A stretch of 64,000 bases of DNA from Dryocola sp. LX212. Lineage in GTDB: Bacteria > Pseudomonadota > Gammaproteobacteria > Enterobacterales > Enterobacteriaceae. Position numbers and translations under genes: made by a program. The stretch's first letter is position 1, and every line of letters starts with the position of its first letter. Positions 10,917 through 19,759 of the stretch are shown in pieces. The notes under the pieces are model-generated. The model did no database searches. It was not told where the DNA came from and worked only from the letters and a program-made list of their open reading frames with translations. Where the stretch lies: the NCBI GenBank assembly GCA_041504365.1, contig CP167917.1:2790001-2854000 (forward strand), read 5' to 3'.

Positions 10917-12751
10917 AGGGTGTTCTCCGGGGCCAGCGTAAGAGTTCTTTCTTCCTGTGCCGTCACGAAGCGTACAGCGTCATCGCGGATGAGGGCCTGT
11001 GGGCAAGATTGCGCGTTGAAGTCGTCGGGGTTGCCTGCCCATACGGCGCTTATCAGCAGGTGTTTGCCAGACGTGAATTCACCGTGAAGTACCGGAACGG
11101 CAGCGCGTTCGGCAAACAAAAGATTGCTGTTCGGCGGGGTTAAAATCTGCTCGCCGCGACGCGTTTGCGGACTTAAGCAGAAGATGACGGATGCGTCCGT
11201 TGTGGTTGTGAGCTGGCAGCTACCCTGCCCGCCCTGCGATTCGGGTAGCGGCCTGTTTGTGATACTGAATCCGCCTTCTGCCGTATCCAGCCCGCGGGCC
11301 GTATCAACGTGGTGAACGCGTAGCTGCCAGTCGCCCAGCGGCATTAGCCAGGTATCGATGGTCACGTCGTGCCAGGGCTGCCAGCGGCAGTAAATCATGC
11401 CGTCCGCCGTTACGACGTTCGTGCAGTCGCGGCGACCGCGCCAGTAGCCGTCCTTCTCGGACAGCAGAAGCATCGAGTCCGCTGCCGCATGGCTCAACCC
11501 GAAGCGCCCGCGCTCTACGGTGAAACCGTAGCGGGTGGAATAGGCAAACTTGCAGTATTTGGCTTCGGTATTCACGAAGTTATTCAGCTCGAGCTGCCCG
11601 GAAGTGAGCATCCACAGGTGATCGCGCTGATGAACAAGGATCTGATCGGCACGGGGAATACTGTGCTGCTTTGCCCGCTCGGGCAAAGGTAGCTCATCCG
11701 CCAGCCAGAAGGCGTCGTTCCCGGCCAGCGCCAGCACCAGCATGGTTTTCATTCCCCAGTAAGGGGAGCCTGGGGCGTTGTAATCCTCAGCCATAATCAG
11801 GTTCGGATAGCTGTAACCGACGCTGAGCACGCCGTCGCGGTCGAACAGCGGCTGGCTAAGCCACCAGCGCAGATGGCGCAGCACGATGCCTTTCACCACG
11901 CCGGGGGAATACACCTCCAGCCCGGCAAACGCGACGGCGCTCCAGAACGCCCCCTGGGCAAAGCGGTAGGTCAGGCTGCGGCCAAACGGCACGGCGGCCC
12001 CGTGCTCGGCGAAGAAGTGGATGAAATCGGCGGCAAACAGCGTGGCGCGCTGGCGCAGTTCAGCGCAGCGGTCCGGATCTACGTCGGCCATCAGCTTCGA
12101 GTAAATCAGGCCGTAGAAATGGAAGCCCATGGAAATGTAGTAATCCCGCGGCCTGCCCGGCCCGTCGGAATACCAGCCGTCACCCAGGTAGTACGCCTCC
12201 ATGGCGGCGAAATGCTTTTCCAGCGCCTGGAAATTGGTTTTCATGCCGGCATGATGAAAGCCGACCTGCACCAGAATCGGGAAAAAGTGCCAGTTGTTGT
12301 CCGGGATCGCCTGCTCTTCGCTCTGCTTCAGCCAGCGCCAGAGGTTCTCTTTCTCAGGCTCGCTGAAGTGGGCCAGAACGGTATCACCCGCCAGCGCCAG
12401 CAGCAGGCCGTAGGCGGCCATTTCCACAATGCGCTGATCGTACGGCGCCACTTCGCCCCAGTAATTCGCATGCTGCGGGCTGGTGCCGTTTTTTATCGCC
12501 TGAATATAGAAGGAGAACTGTTGCGGCTCGCTGCCGCCCGCCAGCAGCGGCGTCACGCCCCACAGCAGGCGCGAAAAGGTTTCCATATTCGCTATGTGCT
12601 GCCCGTAGTGGGCGGTGAAATTCGCCAGGTCCACGCGGCTGGCATCATTTTTAAAAAACGGCGTGACCGCGCCGAGCAGCTCGTTGACCAGCAGCTGAAC
12701 ATCGTTTCGACTTTTCAGCGGGTTAAGCAGGGTAATATTTTCAGGTTGCAC
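10913..12751 (-). CDS. DUF2264 domain protein
   Basis: A 612-residue cytoplasmic protein of the DUF2264 family (signature METFSRLLWGVTPLLAGG near residue 55 and the DGPGRPRDYYISMGFHFYGL stretch near residue 195). The family combines an alpha-toroid like those of polysaccharide lyases and hydrolases with a beta-rich C-terminal part, and often occurs in carbohydrate-utilisation loci; its activity is not settled. The start is GTG with GGAGG about 6 bases upstream. It heads the symporter-GH88 operon and faces a divergent AraC-type regulator. Confidence 0.8.
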   Translation of the reverse strand: MQPENITLLNPLKSRNDVQLLVNELLGAVTPFFKNDASRVDLANFTAHYGQHIANMETFSRLLWGVTPLLAGGSEPQQFSFYIQAIKNGTSPQHANYWGEVAPYDQRIVEMAAYGLLLALAGDTVLAHFSEPEKENLWRWLKQSEEQAIPDNNWHFFPILVQVGFHHAGMKTNFQALEKHFAAMEAYYLGDGWYSDGPGRPRDYYISMGFHFYGLIYSKLMADVDPDRCAELRQRATLFAADFIHFFAEHGAAVPFGRSLTYRFAQGAFWSAVAFAGLEVYSPGVVKGIVLRHLRWWLSQPLFDRDGVLSVGYSYPNLIMAEDYNAPGSPYWGMKTMLVLALAGNDAFWLADELPLPERAKQHSIPRADQILVHQRDHLWMLTSGQLELNNFVNTEAKYCKFAYSTRYGFTVERGRFGLSHAAADSMLLLSEKDGYWRGRRDCTNVVTADGMIYCRWQPWHDVTIDTWLMPLGDWQLRVHHVDTARGLDTAEGGFSITNRPLPESQGGQGSCQLTTTTDASVIFCLSPQTRRGEQILTPPNSNLLFAERAAVPVLHGEFTSGKHLLISAVWAGNPDDFNAQSCPQALIRDDAVRFVTAQEERTLTLAPENTL

Positions 12752-12979
12752 GAGGTCCTCCCGTCATTAAACGAGAATTAGATAAGTTATTGTTATTTGG
12801 CTTTTCTAAGGATGTTTATGCGACGTCGGGGCAAGAGTAGCTGCTTTTTTGTCGCCCGCTGAGTGAGCAGGCTCACAAATTTAAACCGCCATTTCATTAT
12901 TAGTGGATATTTGCCCCTTTCGGGGCAATAAATTGCAAATGATGGCGTAAAAATTTAAATCTGTTGTCCTGGGGGATCG

Positions 12980-13834
12980 ATGAACGAAGCGCAGCGTCTT
13001 GAGCGGATCAAGCTCGACAGCCGGGCGATTTCTTTTAACCGCATGTGGTCGACGAGCGCGGCCTATTACCACTGGCATCAGTGCGTGGAGCTGCTGTATA
13101 TCTCCAGCGGCTACGGCATTGTGGTGGTCGATAACCAGCACTACACCGCGCGGCCGGGGCGCCTGTTTATCTTCCCGCCCTTCCGCCTGCATAAGGTCCA
13201 GGTGGATGACAGCGATAAAAACCACTATCACCGCACCACCATGCACATTGAGCAGTCCGCAGTAGAAAGCGCACTGGGCGAGTTTCCGCGTCACAAGGCG
13301 CAGTTTGCCGCGCTGGCCGCCAGCAACGTTCCCGCCCAGGTGTACGACCTGAGCGAACATGCGGCGTTCATGGAGCGCATACTCGGGCAGTTTCACGATT
13401 TAGGCCACGACGGCCAGACGCCCGCCTGCGAAGTGGCCTTTATGGTCATGCAAATCATGGCGTTCCTGCCCGCCCAGCCCCAGACGCTTGTCCCCGCCCC
13501 GCAGACCGTAGCCTCGCGTATCATGAGCTGGGTGGAGGCGAACTATGCCAGCAAATTCTCCCTCGACGACCTTGCCTCGGCGATGGGCCTGTCCCGTAGC
13601 TATACCTCCAGGGTTTTTCGCCAGCAGACCGGCGGCAGCATCCATGAGTACCTGCTGACGCGCAGAATCAAACGCAGCTGCGACCTGCTGCGCAATACCA
13701 CGCTGAGCGTAGACGAGATCGCGGCGTCGGTTGGCTTCAGCGAGGTGACCTATTTTATTACCTGCTTCCGCAAGCTGCTGCGCCAGACGCCGCTGCAGTA
13801 TCGCAAGACAAGCCGCACGCGCAGCCCTGGCTGA
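12980..13834 (+). CDS. AraC-family transcriptional regulator
   Basis: A 284-residue activator. The N-terminal half is a cupin-like sensing domain (WHQCVELLYISSGYG, then PGRLFIFPPFRLHKV). The C-terminal 100 residues carry two HTH motifs, FSLDDLASAMGLSRSYTSRVFRQQTG and the DEIAASVGFSEVTYFITCFRK signature. It is divergent from the DUF2264-symporter-GH88 operon across 228 bases and probably senses the oligosaccharide or a breakdown product. The intergenic region holds a 7-base-pair hairpin TTGCCCC/GGGGCAA (12911-12928). Confidence 0.88.
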   Translation: MNEAQRLERIKLDSRAISFNRMWSTSAAYYHWHQCVELLYISSGYGIVVVDNQHYTARPGRLFIFPPFRLHKVQVDDSDKNHYHRTTMHIEQSAVESALGEFPRHKAQFAALAASNVPAQVYDLSEHAAFMERILGQFHDLGHDGQTPACEVAFMVMQIMAFLPAQPQTLVPAPQTVASRIMSWVEANYASKFSLDDLASAMGLSRSYTSRVFRQQTGGSIHEYLLTRRIKRSCDLLRNTTLSVDEIAASVGFSEVTYFITCFRKLLRQTPLQYRKTSRTRSPG

Positions 13835-13958
13835 ATTGTTACAACAATGTTATCAAGCATCTGTTTTTATTGCGTTTTAACAAATCAGACGTGGGTCTCA
13901 AAGATAATCCTTACATTTTGTAATGCTTAGCGGCAGGGCAATTTTTTAAAGGATTATC

Positions 13959-15302
13959 ATGATTACCATCGAGTTTATCGTCATCATTTTATGCCTGCTG
14001 GTTGGCACCCGCTTTGGCGGCATGGGGCTGGGGCTTATCAGCGGCATCGGCCTGTTTATCCTGACCTTTATCTTCGGACTGGAGCCGGGCAAGCCGCCGG
14101 TCGACGTCATGCTGACCATCCTTGCGGTTATCGGCTGCGCCGCCACGCTGCAAACGGCGGGCGGCCTCAACGTTATGATGCAGTTTGCCGAACGCCTGCT
14201 GCGCAGGCACCCTCAGCACATCACCCTGCTCGCCCCCTTCACCACCTGGACGCTGACTTTCCTGTGCGGGACCGGGCACGTGGTGTACACGATGTTCCCG
14301 ATAATCGGTGATATCGCGCTGAAAAAGGGTATTCGCCCGGAACGGCCGATGGCGGTGGCGTCTGTTGCCTCGCAGATGGCGATCACCGCCTCGCCGGTAT
14401 CGGTGGCCGTTGTATCGCTGGTCTCCATTCTTGCTGCAGGACACGGGATTGGGCGAGCCTGGGGCATCCTGGAAATTCTTTCCGTGTCGGTGCCGGCCTC
14501 GTTGTTTGGCGTGCTGATAGCCGCGCTCTGGAGCCTGCGCCGCGGTAAAGACCTGGCGGACGACGAAGAGTTTCAGGCCAAAATTGCCGACCCTAAACAG
14601 CGGGAGTTTATCTACGGCAGCAGCGAAACGCTGATGAACCAGACCTTCCCGAAGCAGGCGTACTGGTCAACATGGATTTTCTTCGCGGGCATTCTGATCG
14701 TGGTTCTGCTGGGTGCCGTGCCTCAGCTGCGCCCGGCCTTTGAGGTAAAAGGCGCGCTGAAGCCGCTCTCCATGAACCTGGTGATTCAGATGATGATGCT
14801 GATTGCCGGGGCTGTGATGCTGATAGCGTGTAAGGTTAACGCCACAACCATCTCCAACGGGGCGGTGTTTAAAGCGGGCATGGTGGCGATATTCTCGGTG
14901 TTCGGCGTGGCGTGGATGAGCGACACCTTTTTCCAGGCGCATCTGGATGAGCTGAAAATGGCGCTGGAAGGCGTGGTGAAAAGCCACCCGTGGACCTACG
15001 CGCTAGTGCTGTTCCTGGTCTCGAAGCTGGTGAATAGCCAGGCCGCCGCGCTGACGGCGGTAGCGCCTATGGGGCTGATGCTGGGGGTAGAGCCGAAAAT
15101 GCTGATCGCTTTCTTCCCGGCGTCCTACGGCTATTTTGTGCTGCCGACCTACCCAAGCGATCTCGCCTGCATCGGCTTTGACCGCTCGGGCACCACGCGA
15201 ATCGGCAAGTTCATCATCAACCACAGCTTTATCCTGCCGGGCTTAATCGGCGTGAGCTGTGCCTGCGTGGCGAGCTACCTGCTGGTGATGACGTTCTTCT
15301 GA
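13959..15302 (+). CDS. Dcu-family C4-dicarboxylate transporter (DcuA/DcuB type)
   Basis: A 447-residue inner-membrane carrier of the DcuA/DcuB family: GTRFGGMGLGLISGIGLFIL at the N-terminus, FLCGTGHVVYTMFP, SQMAITASPVSVAVV, FKAGMVAIFSVFGVAWMSDTF and the C-terminal FVLPTYPSDLACIGFDRSGTTRIGKF. Family members exchange fumarate, malate, aspartate and succinate, mainly under anaerobic conditions. It is on the same strand as the AraC-type gene but separated by 124 bases. It diverges from E. coli DcuA/DcuB and could carry a different dicarboxylate. Confidence 0.82.
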   Translation: MITIEFIVIILCLLVGTRFGGMGLGLISGIGLFILTFIFGLEPGKPPVDVMLTILAVIGCAATLQTAGGLNVMMQFAERLLRRHPQHITLLAPFTTWTLTFLCGTGHVVYTMFPIIGDIALKKGIRPERPMAVASVASQMAITASPVSVAVVSLVSILAAGHGIGRAWGILEILSVSVPASLFGVLIAALWSLRRGKDLADDEEFQAKIADPKQREFIYGSSETLMNQTFPKQAYWSTWIFFAGILIVVLLGAVPQLRPAFEVKGALKPLSMNLVIQMMMLIAGAVMLIACKVNATTISNGAVFKAGMVAIFSVFGVAWMSDTFFQAHLDELKMALEGVVKSHPWTYALVLFLVSKLVNSQAAALTAVAPMGLMLGVEPKMLIAFFPASYGYFVLPTYPSDLACIGFDRSGTTRIGKFIINHSFILPGLIGVSCACVASYLLVMTFF

Positions 15303-15314
15303 TGAGGGAAATGC

Positions 15315-15341
15315 GGCGGATGACGCTAACGCTTATCCGCC
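15315..15341. repeat. REP-like palindrome
   Basis: GGCGGAT...ATCCGCC, a 27-base imperfect palindrome at the 3' end of the Dcu gene. It differs at four positions from the copy at 464-490, two of them a compensated stem pair. Confidence 0.6.
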
Positions 15342-15368
15342 CTGGGCCCCTGAATGGAGAGGGTGCTG

Positions 15369-15620
15369 CTAGTGCGCTTCGTTCTGCGGCGTAAACTTAA
15401 GCTCAATCAGCGAAATCGCTTTCTGAATAGCACGGCGGGTCACCGGGTCTGCCGCTGCGGGCTGGCTGGCAAAATCAATCGACTTCAGCTGCGCGGCCAT
15501 TTTGTCGCGTACTTCCACCGGCGCTATCACATCAATCACGTCGAGGATCTGTTTAATAACCAGCTGGCAGGCCACCACGTCGGAAACCAGTTCCTGGTCG
15601 GCAGAGAGTTGTTCAGACAT
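15369..15620 (-). CDS. yecJ: DUF2766 protein YecJ
   Basis: An 83-residue cytoplasmic protein with near-identical core to E. coli YecJ ([19 protein letters not shown] and the C-terminal [13 protein letters not shown] ending). Function unknown. Its position next to azuC matches E. coli. AGGAG-like GGAGATT precedes the start. Confidence 0.92.
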   Translation of the reverse strand: MSEQLSADQELVSDVVACQLVIKQILDVIDVIAPVEVRDKMAAQLKSIDFASQPAAADPVTRRAIQKAISLIELKFTPQNEAH

Positions 15621-15762
15621 TTTTAATCTCCTGTTTCAGTATGCGCGCCATAGTACCCGCGGCAGCAATCGCGAGGCAAGATTCCATTCCGGAGAGCATC
15701 GTTTAAATCTTTAGTATGTTTTTCAAAGTGGCTGCTGAAGAAAAACTGCGAATTTCAGGCAC

Positions 15763-15790
15763 AAAAAAACCTGCCGCGGCAGGTTTTTTT
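15763..15790 (-). terminator. Terminator of azuCR
   Basis: Perfect intrinsic terminator: A7-CCTGCCGCGGCAGG-T7. The stem is symmetrical, so it can stop transcription from either strand. It follows the azuC stop by 15 bases. Confidence 0.9.
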
Positions 15791-15804
15791 ATCTCGGGAC
15801 CAGC

Positions 15805-15888
15805 TTAGAACATGGCGCCCGGCGGTACATCTTTAAAGGTTTTGCAGTAGTTTTCGAACATGCTTTTCAGGATTTTGCGCAGTTTCAT
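15805..15888 (-). CDS. azuC: Small amphipathic protein AzuC
   Basis: A 27-residue protein beginning MKLRKILKSMFENYC and continuing KTFKDVPPG, almost the same as the 28-residue AzuC of E. coli; it ends GAMF, one residue shorter. AzuC is a membrane-associated amphipathic helix reported to act on glycerol-3-phosphate dehydrogenase GlpD. The gene is far below usual length cut-offs and is easily missed. GGAGCAC precedes the start codon. Confidence 0.9.
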   Translation of the reverse strand: MKLRKILKSMFENYCKTFKDVPPGAMF

Positions 15889-15970
15889 GGGTGTGCTCCG
15901 GTATTTAATTATGCAGGTGTTGCTCGTTATGCGCTCATAATATGACTTCCATCACACAAATCAACCATTA

Positions 15971-15986
15971 TGTGAGCTGAATCACA
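15971..15986. promoter_or_regulatory. CRP site upstream of azuCR
   Basis: TGTGA-GCTGAA-TCACA is a perfect match to the CRP consensus half-sites. It lies 83 bases upstream of azuC and about 48 upstream of the inferred start. A second weaker site (15941-15956, half-sites TATGA/TCACA) overlaps the -10. CRP control of azuCR is known in E. coli. The first site could also serve the divergent transporter gene. Confidence 0.75.
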
Positions 15987-16103
15987 CAATTTAACTGGGG
16001 ATTTTACAGCTCATTCACATAAAACAGCTTGCGGATCCAACACTTAACGGGTTATTTGTAGCTCTAAATTTTTAAAACATTATTTTGATTTCGGATGGCA
16101 ACC

Positions 16104-17522
16104 ATGTCTGACTCCCCTTCCCCGCAGCAAAAACGCGGCCTCTCCCCTACCGCACTGCTGGTTGCCGGCGCCTTTTTCATGGAGTTTCTGGACGGGACCG
16201 TGATTGCCACCGCGCTGCCGGAAATGGCCAGAACTTTTGCCGTTGACGCGGTGGATCTGAATATCGGCATGAGCGCCTACCTGCTGACGCTGGCGGTACT
16301 GATCCCGGCCAGCGGCTGGATTGCCGACCGCTTCGGTGCAAGAAAGGTCTTTACCCTCGCGCTGGGCATTTTTACCCTCGCCTCCGTGCTTTGCGGGCTG
16401 GCAAACAGCCTTGAGCAGTTTGTTGCCATGCGCGTTTTGCAGGGCGTGGGCGGTGCGCTGATGGTGCCGGTCGGCCGCCTCGCCGTTTTGAGAAGCACGC
16501 CAAAGCACCAGCTGATTACCGCGATTGCCACCCTGACCTGGCCTGCCCTTGTCGCGCCGATTATTGGCCCGCCGCTGGGCGGGTTTATTACCAGCTATGC
16601 GTCATGGCGCTGGATTTTCTATATTAATCTTCCGCTGGGCCTGGCCGCGATGGCGCAGGCCTGGCGAATAATTCCGGATATTCACGACGACGAGCGGCGC
16701 CCCTTCGACGGCATCGGCTTTGTCAGCACCGCGGTTGCCATGGTATGCCTGGTCTACGGGCTGGAGAGGCTGGGCGGCGAGCATATTGACCTGCTGGCTA
16801 CCGGCGGTCTGCTGGCGCTGGGCGCGGCGGCGCTCTGCTTTTCCCTCCGCCATTTCAGGCATGCCGCCCATCCGATGGTCAGGCTGGATGCGCTAAAAGT
16901 GCAGACCTTCGGGGTAACGATGTACGGCGGATCGCTGTTCCGCACCTCCATCAGCGCCGTGCCGTTTTTGCTGCCGCTGCTGTTTCAGGTGGGATTTGGT
17001 ATGGACGCCTTTCACTCCGGGCTGCTGGTGCTGGCGGTCTTTGCGGGAAATCTGACGATGAAACCGGGCACGACCTGGCTTATCCGCCGTCTGGGTTTTA
17101 AAAAGCTGCTGCTCGTTAACGGCCTGCTGAACGTTGCCGCCCTGCTCGCCTGCGCATTCCTGACGCCGCATACCGCAACGTGGGTGACAATCATCACTCT
17201 TTTTCTTGGCGGGATGTTCCGTTCGATGCAGTTTACCGGCATCAGCACGCTGGCCTTTGCGGATATTCCTGCAAACCAGATGAGCTACGCCAATACGCTG
17301 TTCAGCACGGCGACGCAGCTGTCGGTCGGCCTCGGCATTACGCTAGGGGCGATTGGCATCCGGCTCGGGGAAAAAATCAGCGGCTGGCTGGATCTGAGCC
17401 CCGTCCCGGGAATGAGCATTAAAATTTCGTTTGTGCTGATTACGCTGATTTGTCTGCTGGGGCTGGTTGATTTACTGCGGCTGCCACGAGCGGCGGGAAG
17501 TACGGTGTCGAATAAAGCGTAA
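16104..17522 (+). CDS. MFS drug/H+ exporter, DHA2 family (MdtD-like)
   Basis: A 472-residue multi-spanning transporter of the DHA2 family. Visible are FFMEFLDGTVIATALPEMA in helix 1, ASGWIADRFGARKVF between helices 2 and 3, MRVLQGVGGALMVPVGRL in helix 4 and the antiporter motif C-like GPPLGGFI in helix 5. The internal resemblance to MdtD is good. The ATG at 16104 is better placed than that at 16095 relative to GGATGG. The substrate is unknown. It has no counterpart at this position in E. coli K-12. Confidence 0.82.
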   Translation: MSDSPSPQQKRGLSPTALLVAGAFFMEFLDGTVIATALPEMARTFAVDAVDLNIGMSAYLLTLAVLIPASGWIADRFGARKVFTLALGIFTLASVLCGLANSLEQFVAMRVLQGVGGALMVPVGRLAVLRSTPKHQLITAIATLTWPALVAPIIGPPLGGFITSYASWRWIFYINLPLGLAAMAQAWRIIPDIHDDERRPFDGIGFVSTAVAMVCLVYGLERLGGEHIDLLATGGLLALGAAALCFSLRHFRHAAHPMVRLDALKVQTFGVTMYGGSLFRTSISAVPFLLPLLFQVGFGMDAFHSGLLVLAVFAGNLTMKPGTTWLIRRLGFKKLLLVNGLLNVAALLACAFLTPHTATWVTIITLFLGGMFRSMQFTGISTLAFADIPANQMSYANTLFSTATQLSVGLGITLGAIGIRLGEKISGWLDLSPVPGMSIKISFVLITLICLLGLVDLLRLPRAAGSTVSNKA

Positions 17523-17526
17523 AAAA

Positions 17527-17710
17527 ATGGCCAGCTTACGCTGGCCTTAGATTGCTGACAAAGAAGGAAAAAGCGTGGTTTTTCCTTCTTTGTGATTAGC
17601 AGCCGAAAATCAATCAATTGATTTTCCTTGTTATTTATTCGGTGAGATCTGTTCGAATCCCATTCTGTTTAGGTTTGTCATCAGTCTGTGGCCAGCTTAC
17701 GCTGGCCTTC
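17527..17710. repeat. Cluster of palindromes including a duplicated hairpin
   Basis: Four hairpins fill the space between two convergent genes. GGCCAGC-TTAC-GCTGGCC occurs twice, at 17529-17546 and 17690-17707. A 14-base-pair stem CAAAGAAGGAAAAA / TTTTTCCTTCTTTG (17559-17592) and a 10-base-pair stem GAAAATCAAT / ATTGATTTTC (17605-17626) lie between them. They probably act as terminators for both neighbours. Confidence 0.6.
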
Positions 17711-17717
17711 TCATCCA

Positions 17718-18356
17718 TCAGGCAAGGATTTCACGCACGAAGGCTTCAATCTCTTTGTTCTGGCAGTTTTCGAAGAAGCATTTCTGGAAACGCTCGCCGG
17801 TAACGGCGGTTTTCACCAGCTCAGGATCGATGGCGCGCAGCGTATCGAGGTAGTTCTCTTTCACCACGGCAGCTTTAACCTGGTTAAGGATGCCCGCGTT
17901 GCGAACCTGCGGCTCTTTACGATCTGCCGGATAGCCTTCGCCTTTACGGCCGGTGAAAGCTTTCTCAAACATATAGCGCACGTTCAGCTCGGCACCCCAG
18001 CCAAAGCCTTTCGCGAAGGCCAGGGACAGCGCGTTACCGTTGTTGATTTGAGAGAACAGGAAAGCATCCGCCGGATCCAGGCAGTAGCCGCAGACCACGC
18101 CCGGGTGAATATTCAGAGACATCATCGCGCCCTGGCCCGTGCCGCAGCCGGTCACGACAAAATCAACCGCTTTTGAATTCAGCAGGATGCTGGCCATAAT
18201 GCCCAGATGGATATAGGTCAGGTGGTGATCCTGCTCGTCGCTCATCCCCACGTTGTAAACCGGGTACTCTTTTTCAGAAGCCACGGCCTGCAATTCGTTA
18301 AGGATGGTGGCATTTTTGCCCGCCTGACTGTTTTCCATCATCAGTGCAATTTTCAT
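17718..18356 (-). CDS. RpiB/LacA/LacB-family sugar-phosphate isomerase
   Basis: A 212-residue protein of the RpiB/LacAB aldose-ketose isomerase superfamily: an N-terminal Rossmann-type half, FVVTGCGTGQGAMMSLN with the catalytic-loop cysteine (about residue 70), then GYCLDPADAFLFSQINNGNALSLAF. It is longer than RpiB (about 150) because of a C-terminal extension. Substrate unknown; uronate or ketose phosphates are possible. GGAGACGAAC precedes the start. It stands alone on its strand. Confidence 0.75.
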   Translation of the reverse strand: MKIALMMENSQAGKNATILNELQAVASEKEYPVYNVGMSDEQDHHLTYIHLGIMASILLNSKAVDFVVTGCGTGQGAMMSLNIHPGVVCGYCLDPADAFLFSQINNGNALSLAFAKGFGWGAELNVRYMFEKAFTGRKGEGYPADRKEPQVRNAGILNQVKAAVVKENYLDTLRAIDPELVKTAVTGERFQKCFFENCQNKEIEAFVREILA

Positions 18357-18684
18357 CTGTTCGTCTCCTGGTTGGGCACGGGCATTCCCGTGAACTGTAA
18401 CGACTGGATAGCAAAGTATGGCCTAACCATACTATCTCGCAAACGGACTTTCAAATTTAATGAAAAATAGTTTCATAAATTTAGCCGGGCTCACATTTCT
18501 CGTTGTCCCCCTTGCAGGAACGAGATCCACCCGAAGTCAAAACGGCCTTTATTAGCGAAGCAATTTGGCTTAAGAGCAGTTATTTTCGTGATTTAAAGCG
18601 AAATTTTTTCGCTTTCTGCTGCGGCTGATTTACAAAATTCCCGGCGTGCTAGACTGGCAGAAAGTGCCAGCCGAGACTTCAATT
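18357..18684. other. Intergenic region between the isomerase and yecR
   Basis: This 328-base gap separates divergent genes and should hold both promoters. The only clear structure is a hairpin AAAGCGAA / TTCGCTTT (18595-18615) about 70 bases before yecR. In E. coli yecR belongs to the flagellar regulon; I could not find a convincing FlhDC or sigma-28 site by eye. Confidence 0.4.
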
Positions 18685-19029
18685 ATGTACCGTTCAATTG
18701 CTTTACTGACCGCCCTGTTAATGAGCGGCTGCACCATCAATAAAACGCCGGAGCCGGTAAAAGGCAGCGAAGTGGCGGGCGTTGTGCGCCTGGGCTTCGA
18801 TAAATCACCGCTGCAAAATGCCCGGGTGGATACCTTCATCGCCTTGTCGGCTGCCAGCCACCAGTGCCAGCAGTGGGGCTATATCTCCGCCCTGCCCTAC
18901 GGCGAGCCGATCACAACCTGCAGCGTTACCGGCGGTTCGCTGTGCCTGAGCCAGCAGGTTACGCTGGAATATCAGTGCCAGGGAATTGGCATGGAAAAAT
19001 ACGTGCGGGATAATTTAATCGTGCAGTAA
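18685..19029 (+). CDS. yecR: YecR-like lipoprotein
   Basis: A 114-residue lipoprotein. The signal peptide ends in the lipobox LMSGC with Cys16. The mature part carries several cysteines (HQCQQWGY, TTCSVTGGSLC, EYQCQG) and the conserved GVVRLGFDKSP-like start of the YecR family. The function is unknown; in E. coli it is transcribed with flagellar genes. I chose the start at 18685 because it gives a standard signal peptide. It lies directly upstream of ftnA, as in E. coli. Confidence 0.85.
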   Translation: MYRSIALLTALLMSGCTINKTPEPVKGSEVAGVVRLGFDKSPLQNARVDTFIALSAASHQCQQWGYISALPYGEPITTCSVTGGSLCLSQQVTLEYQCQGIGMEKYVRDNLIVQ

Positions 19030-19204
19030 TTTATTTGCCGCTAAATTACCGGCGGCAAATATTCAGATAAATAATAGAAGTAAGATGAATAACATTAACA
19101 ACCATTCTCATTACGCTAAAATAATTAACAATCTATTTGCAATATGGACATTATAAAAATAAAGTAGCACTACTATCGGCCCGCAAAATAAAATGGAGCA
19201 CGCC

Positions 19205-19702
19205 ATGCTGAAAGCAGAAATGGTTGAGAAACTAAACGAGCAGATGAACCTTGAACTCTATTCCTCCCTGCTGTATCAGCAGATGAGCGCATGGTGCTGC
19301 TACCACAGTTTTGAAGGGGCTGCCGCCTTCCTGCGCCGCCACGCTCAGGAAGAGATGGAGCATATGCAGCGCCTGTTTGCCTATTTAACCGATACCGGAA
19401 ATATGCCGCGCATTAACGCCGTACCTGCGCCAGTTAATGAATATGCTTCACTGGACGCGCTGTTTAATGCCACCTATGAGCACGAGCAGTTAATTACCCG
19501 CCAGATTAACGAGCTGGCCCACGCCGCCATGACGTCGCAGGATTATCCAACCTTTAATTTCCTGCAATGGTATGTTTCTGAGCAGCATGAAGAAGAGAAA
19601 CTGTTTAAATCCGTGCTGGATAAACTGAGCCTGGTTGGCAAAAGCGGCGAAGGATTGTATTTCGTAGATAAAGAGCTTTCTACGCTGGATACGCAGGCCT
19701 GA
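19205..19702 (+). CDS. ftnA: Ferritin FtnA
   Basis: Non-haem iron-storage ferritin, 165 residues as in E. coli, forming a 24-subunit shell. Ferroxidase residues are visible: Glu in [20 protein letters not shown] with its Glu/His, and the QQ-type [10 protein letters not shown] helix 4. The start at 19205 matches E. coli and has GGAG 8 bases upstream; an ATG at 19193 is too early. Upstream AT-rich sequence with CATTCTCATTA resembles a partial Fur box, but the match is weak. yecH and tyrP, which follow ftnA in E. coli, are absent. Confidence 0.96.
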   Translation: MLKAEMVEKLNEQMNLELYSSLLYQQMSAWCCYHSFEGAAAFLRRHAQEEMEHMQRLFAYLTDTGNMPRINAVPAPVNEYASLDALFNATYEHEQLITRQINELAHAAMTSQDYPTFNFLQWYVSEQHEEEKLFKSVLDKLSLVGKSGEGLYFVDKELSTLDTQA

Positions 19703-19721
19703 TATTTATAGATGCATGACC

Positions 19722-19750
19722 AAAAGGCCGGGGAGAATCCCGGCCTTTTT
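19722..19750. terminator. Bidirectional terminator between ftnA and yecA
   Basis: AAAAGGCCGGG-GAGAAT-CCCGGCCTTTTT, a strong stem with A and T runs on both sides, placed between two convergent genes. Confidence 0.9.
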
Positions 19751-19759
19751 CGTTTGTGA

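Larger units (their letters stand above)
15763..15930 (-). ncRNA. azuCR: AzuCR dual-function small RNA
   Basis: The interval from a likely start near 15930 to the terminator at 15763 gives an RNA of about 165 nt, the size described for E. coli AzuCR. A -10-like TATTAT is at 15942-15937. In E. coli this RNA encodes the small protein AzuC and also base-pairs with mRNAs of carbon metabolism. The gene order next to yecJ is conserved. The transcript start is inferred. Confidence 0.75.

Noticed and set aside
11873..12781. A 302-codon open frame on the plus strand opposite the DUF2264 gene
   Set aside because: It is the antisense shadow of a GC-rich coding region; the product is His/Gln/Arg-rich with no family pattern, and the minus-strand gene has clear homologous motifs and a ribosome site.
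12881..13396. A 171-codon minus-strand frame opposite the AraC-type regulator
   Set aside because: Antisense to an unmistakable AraC-family protein; no ribosome site and no recognisable sequence.
17645..17675. A tRNA T-arm-like string (GTTCGAATCCC) between hairpins
   Set aside because: No acceptor, D-arm or anticodon arm can be found nearby, so it is a chance match.
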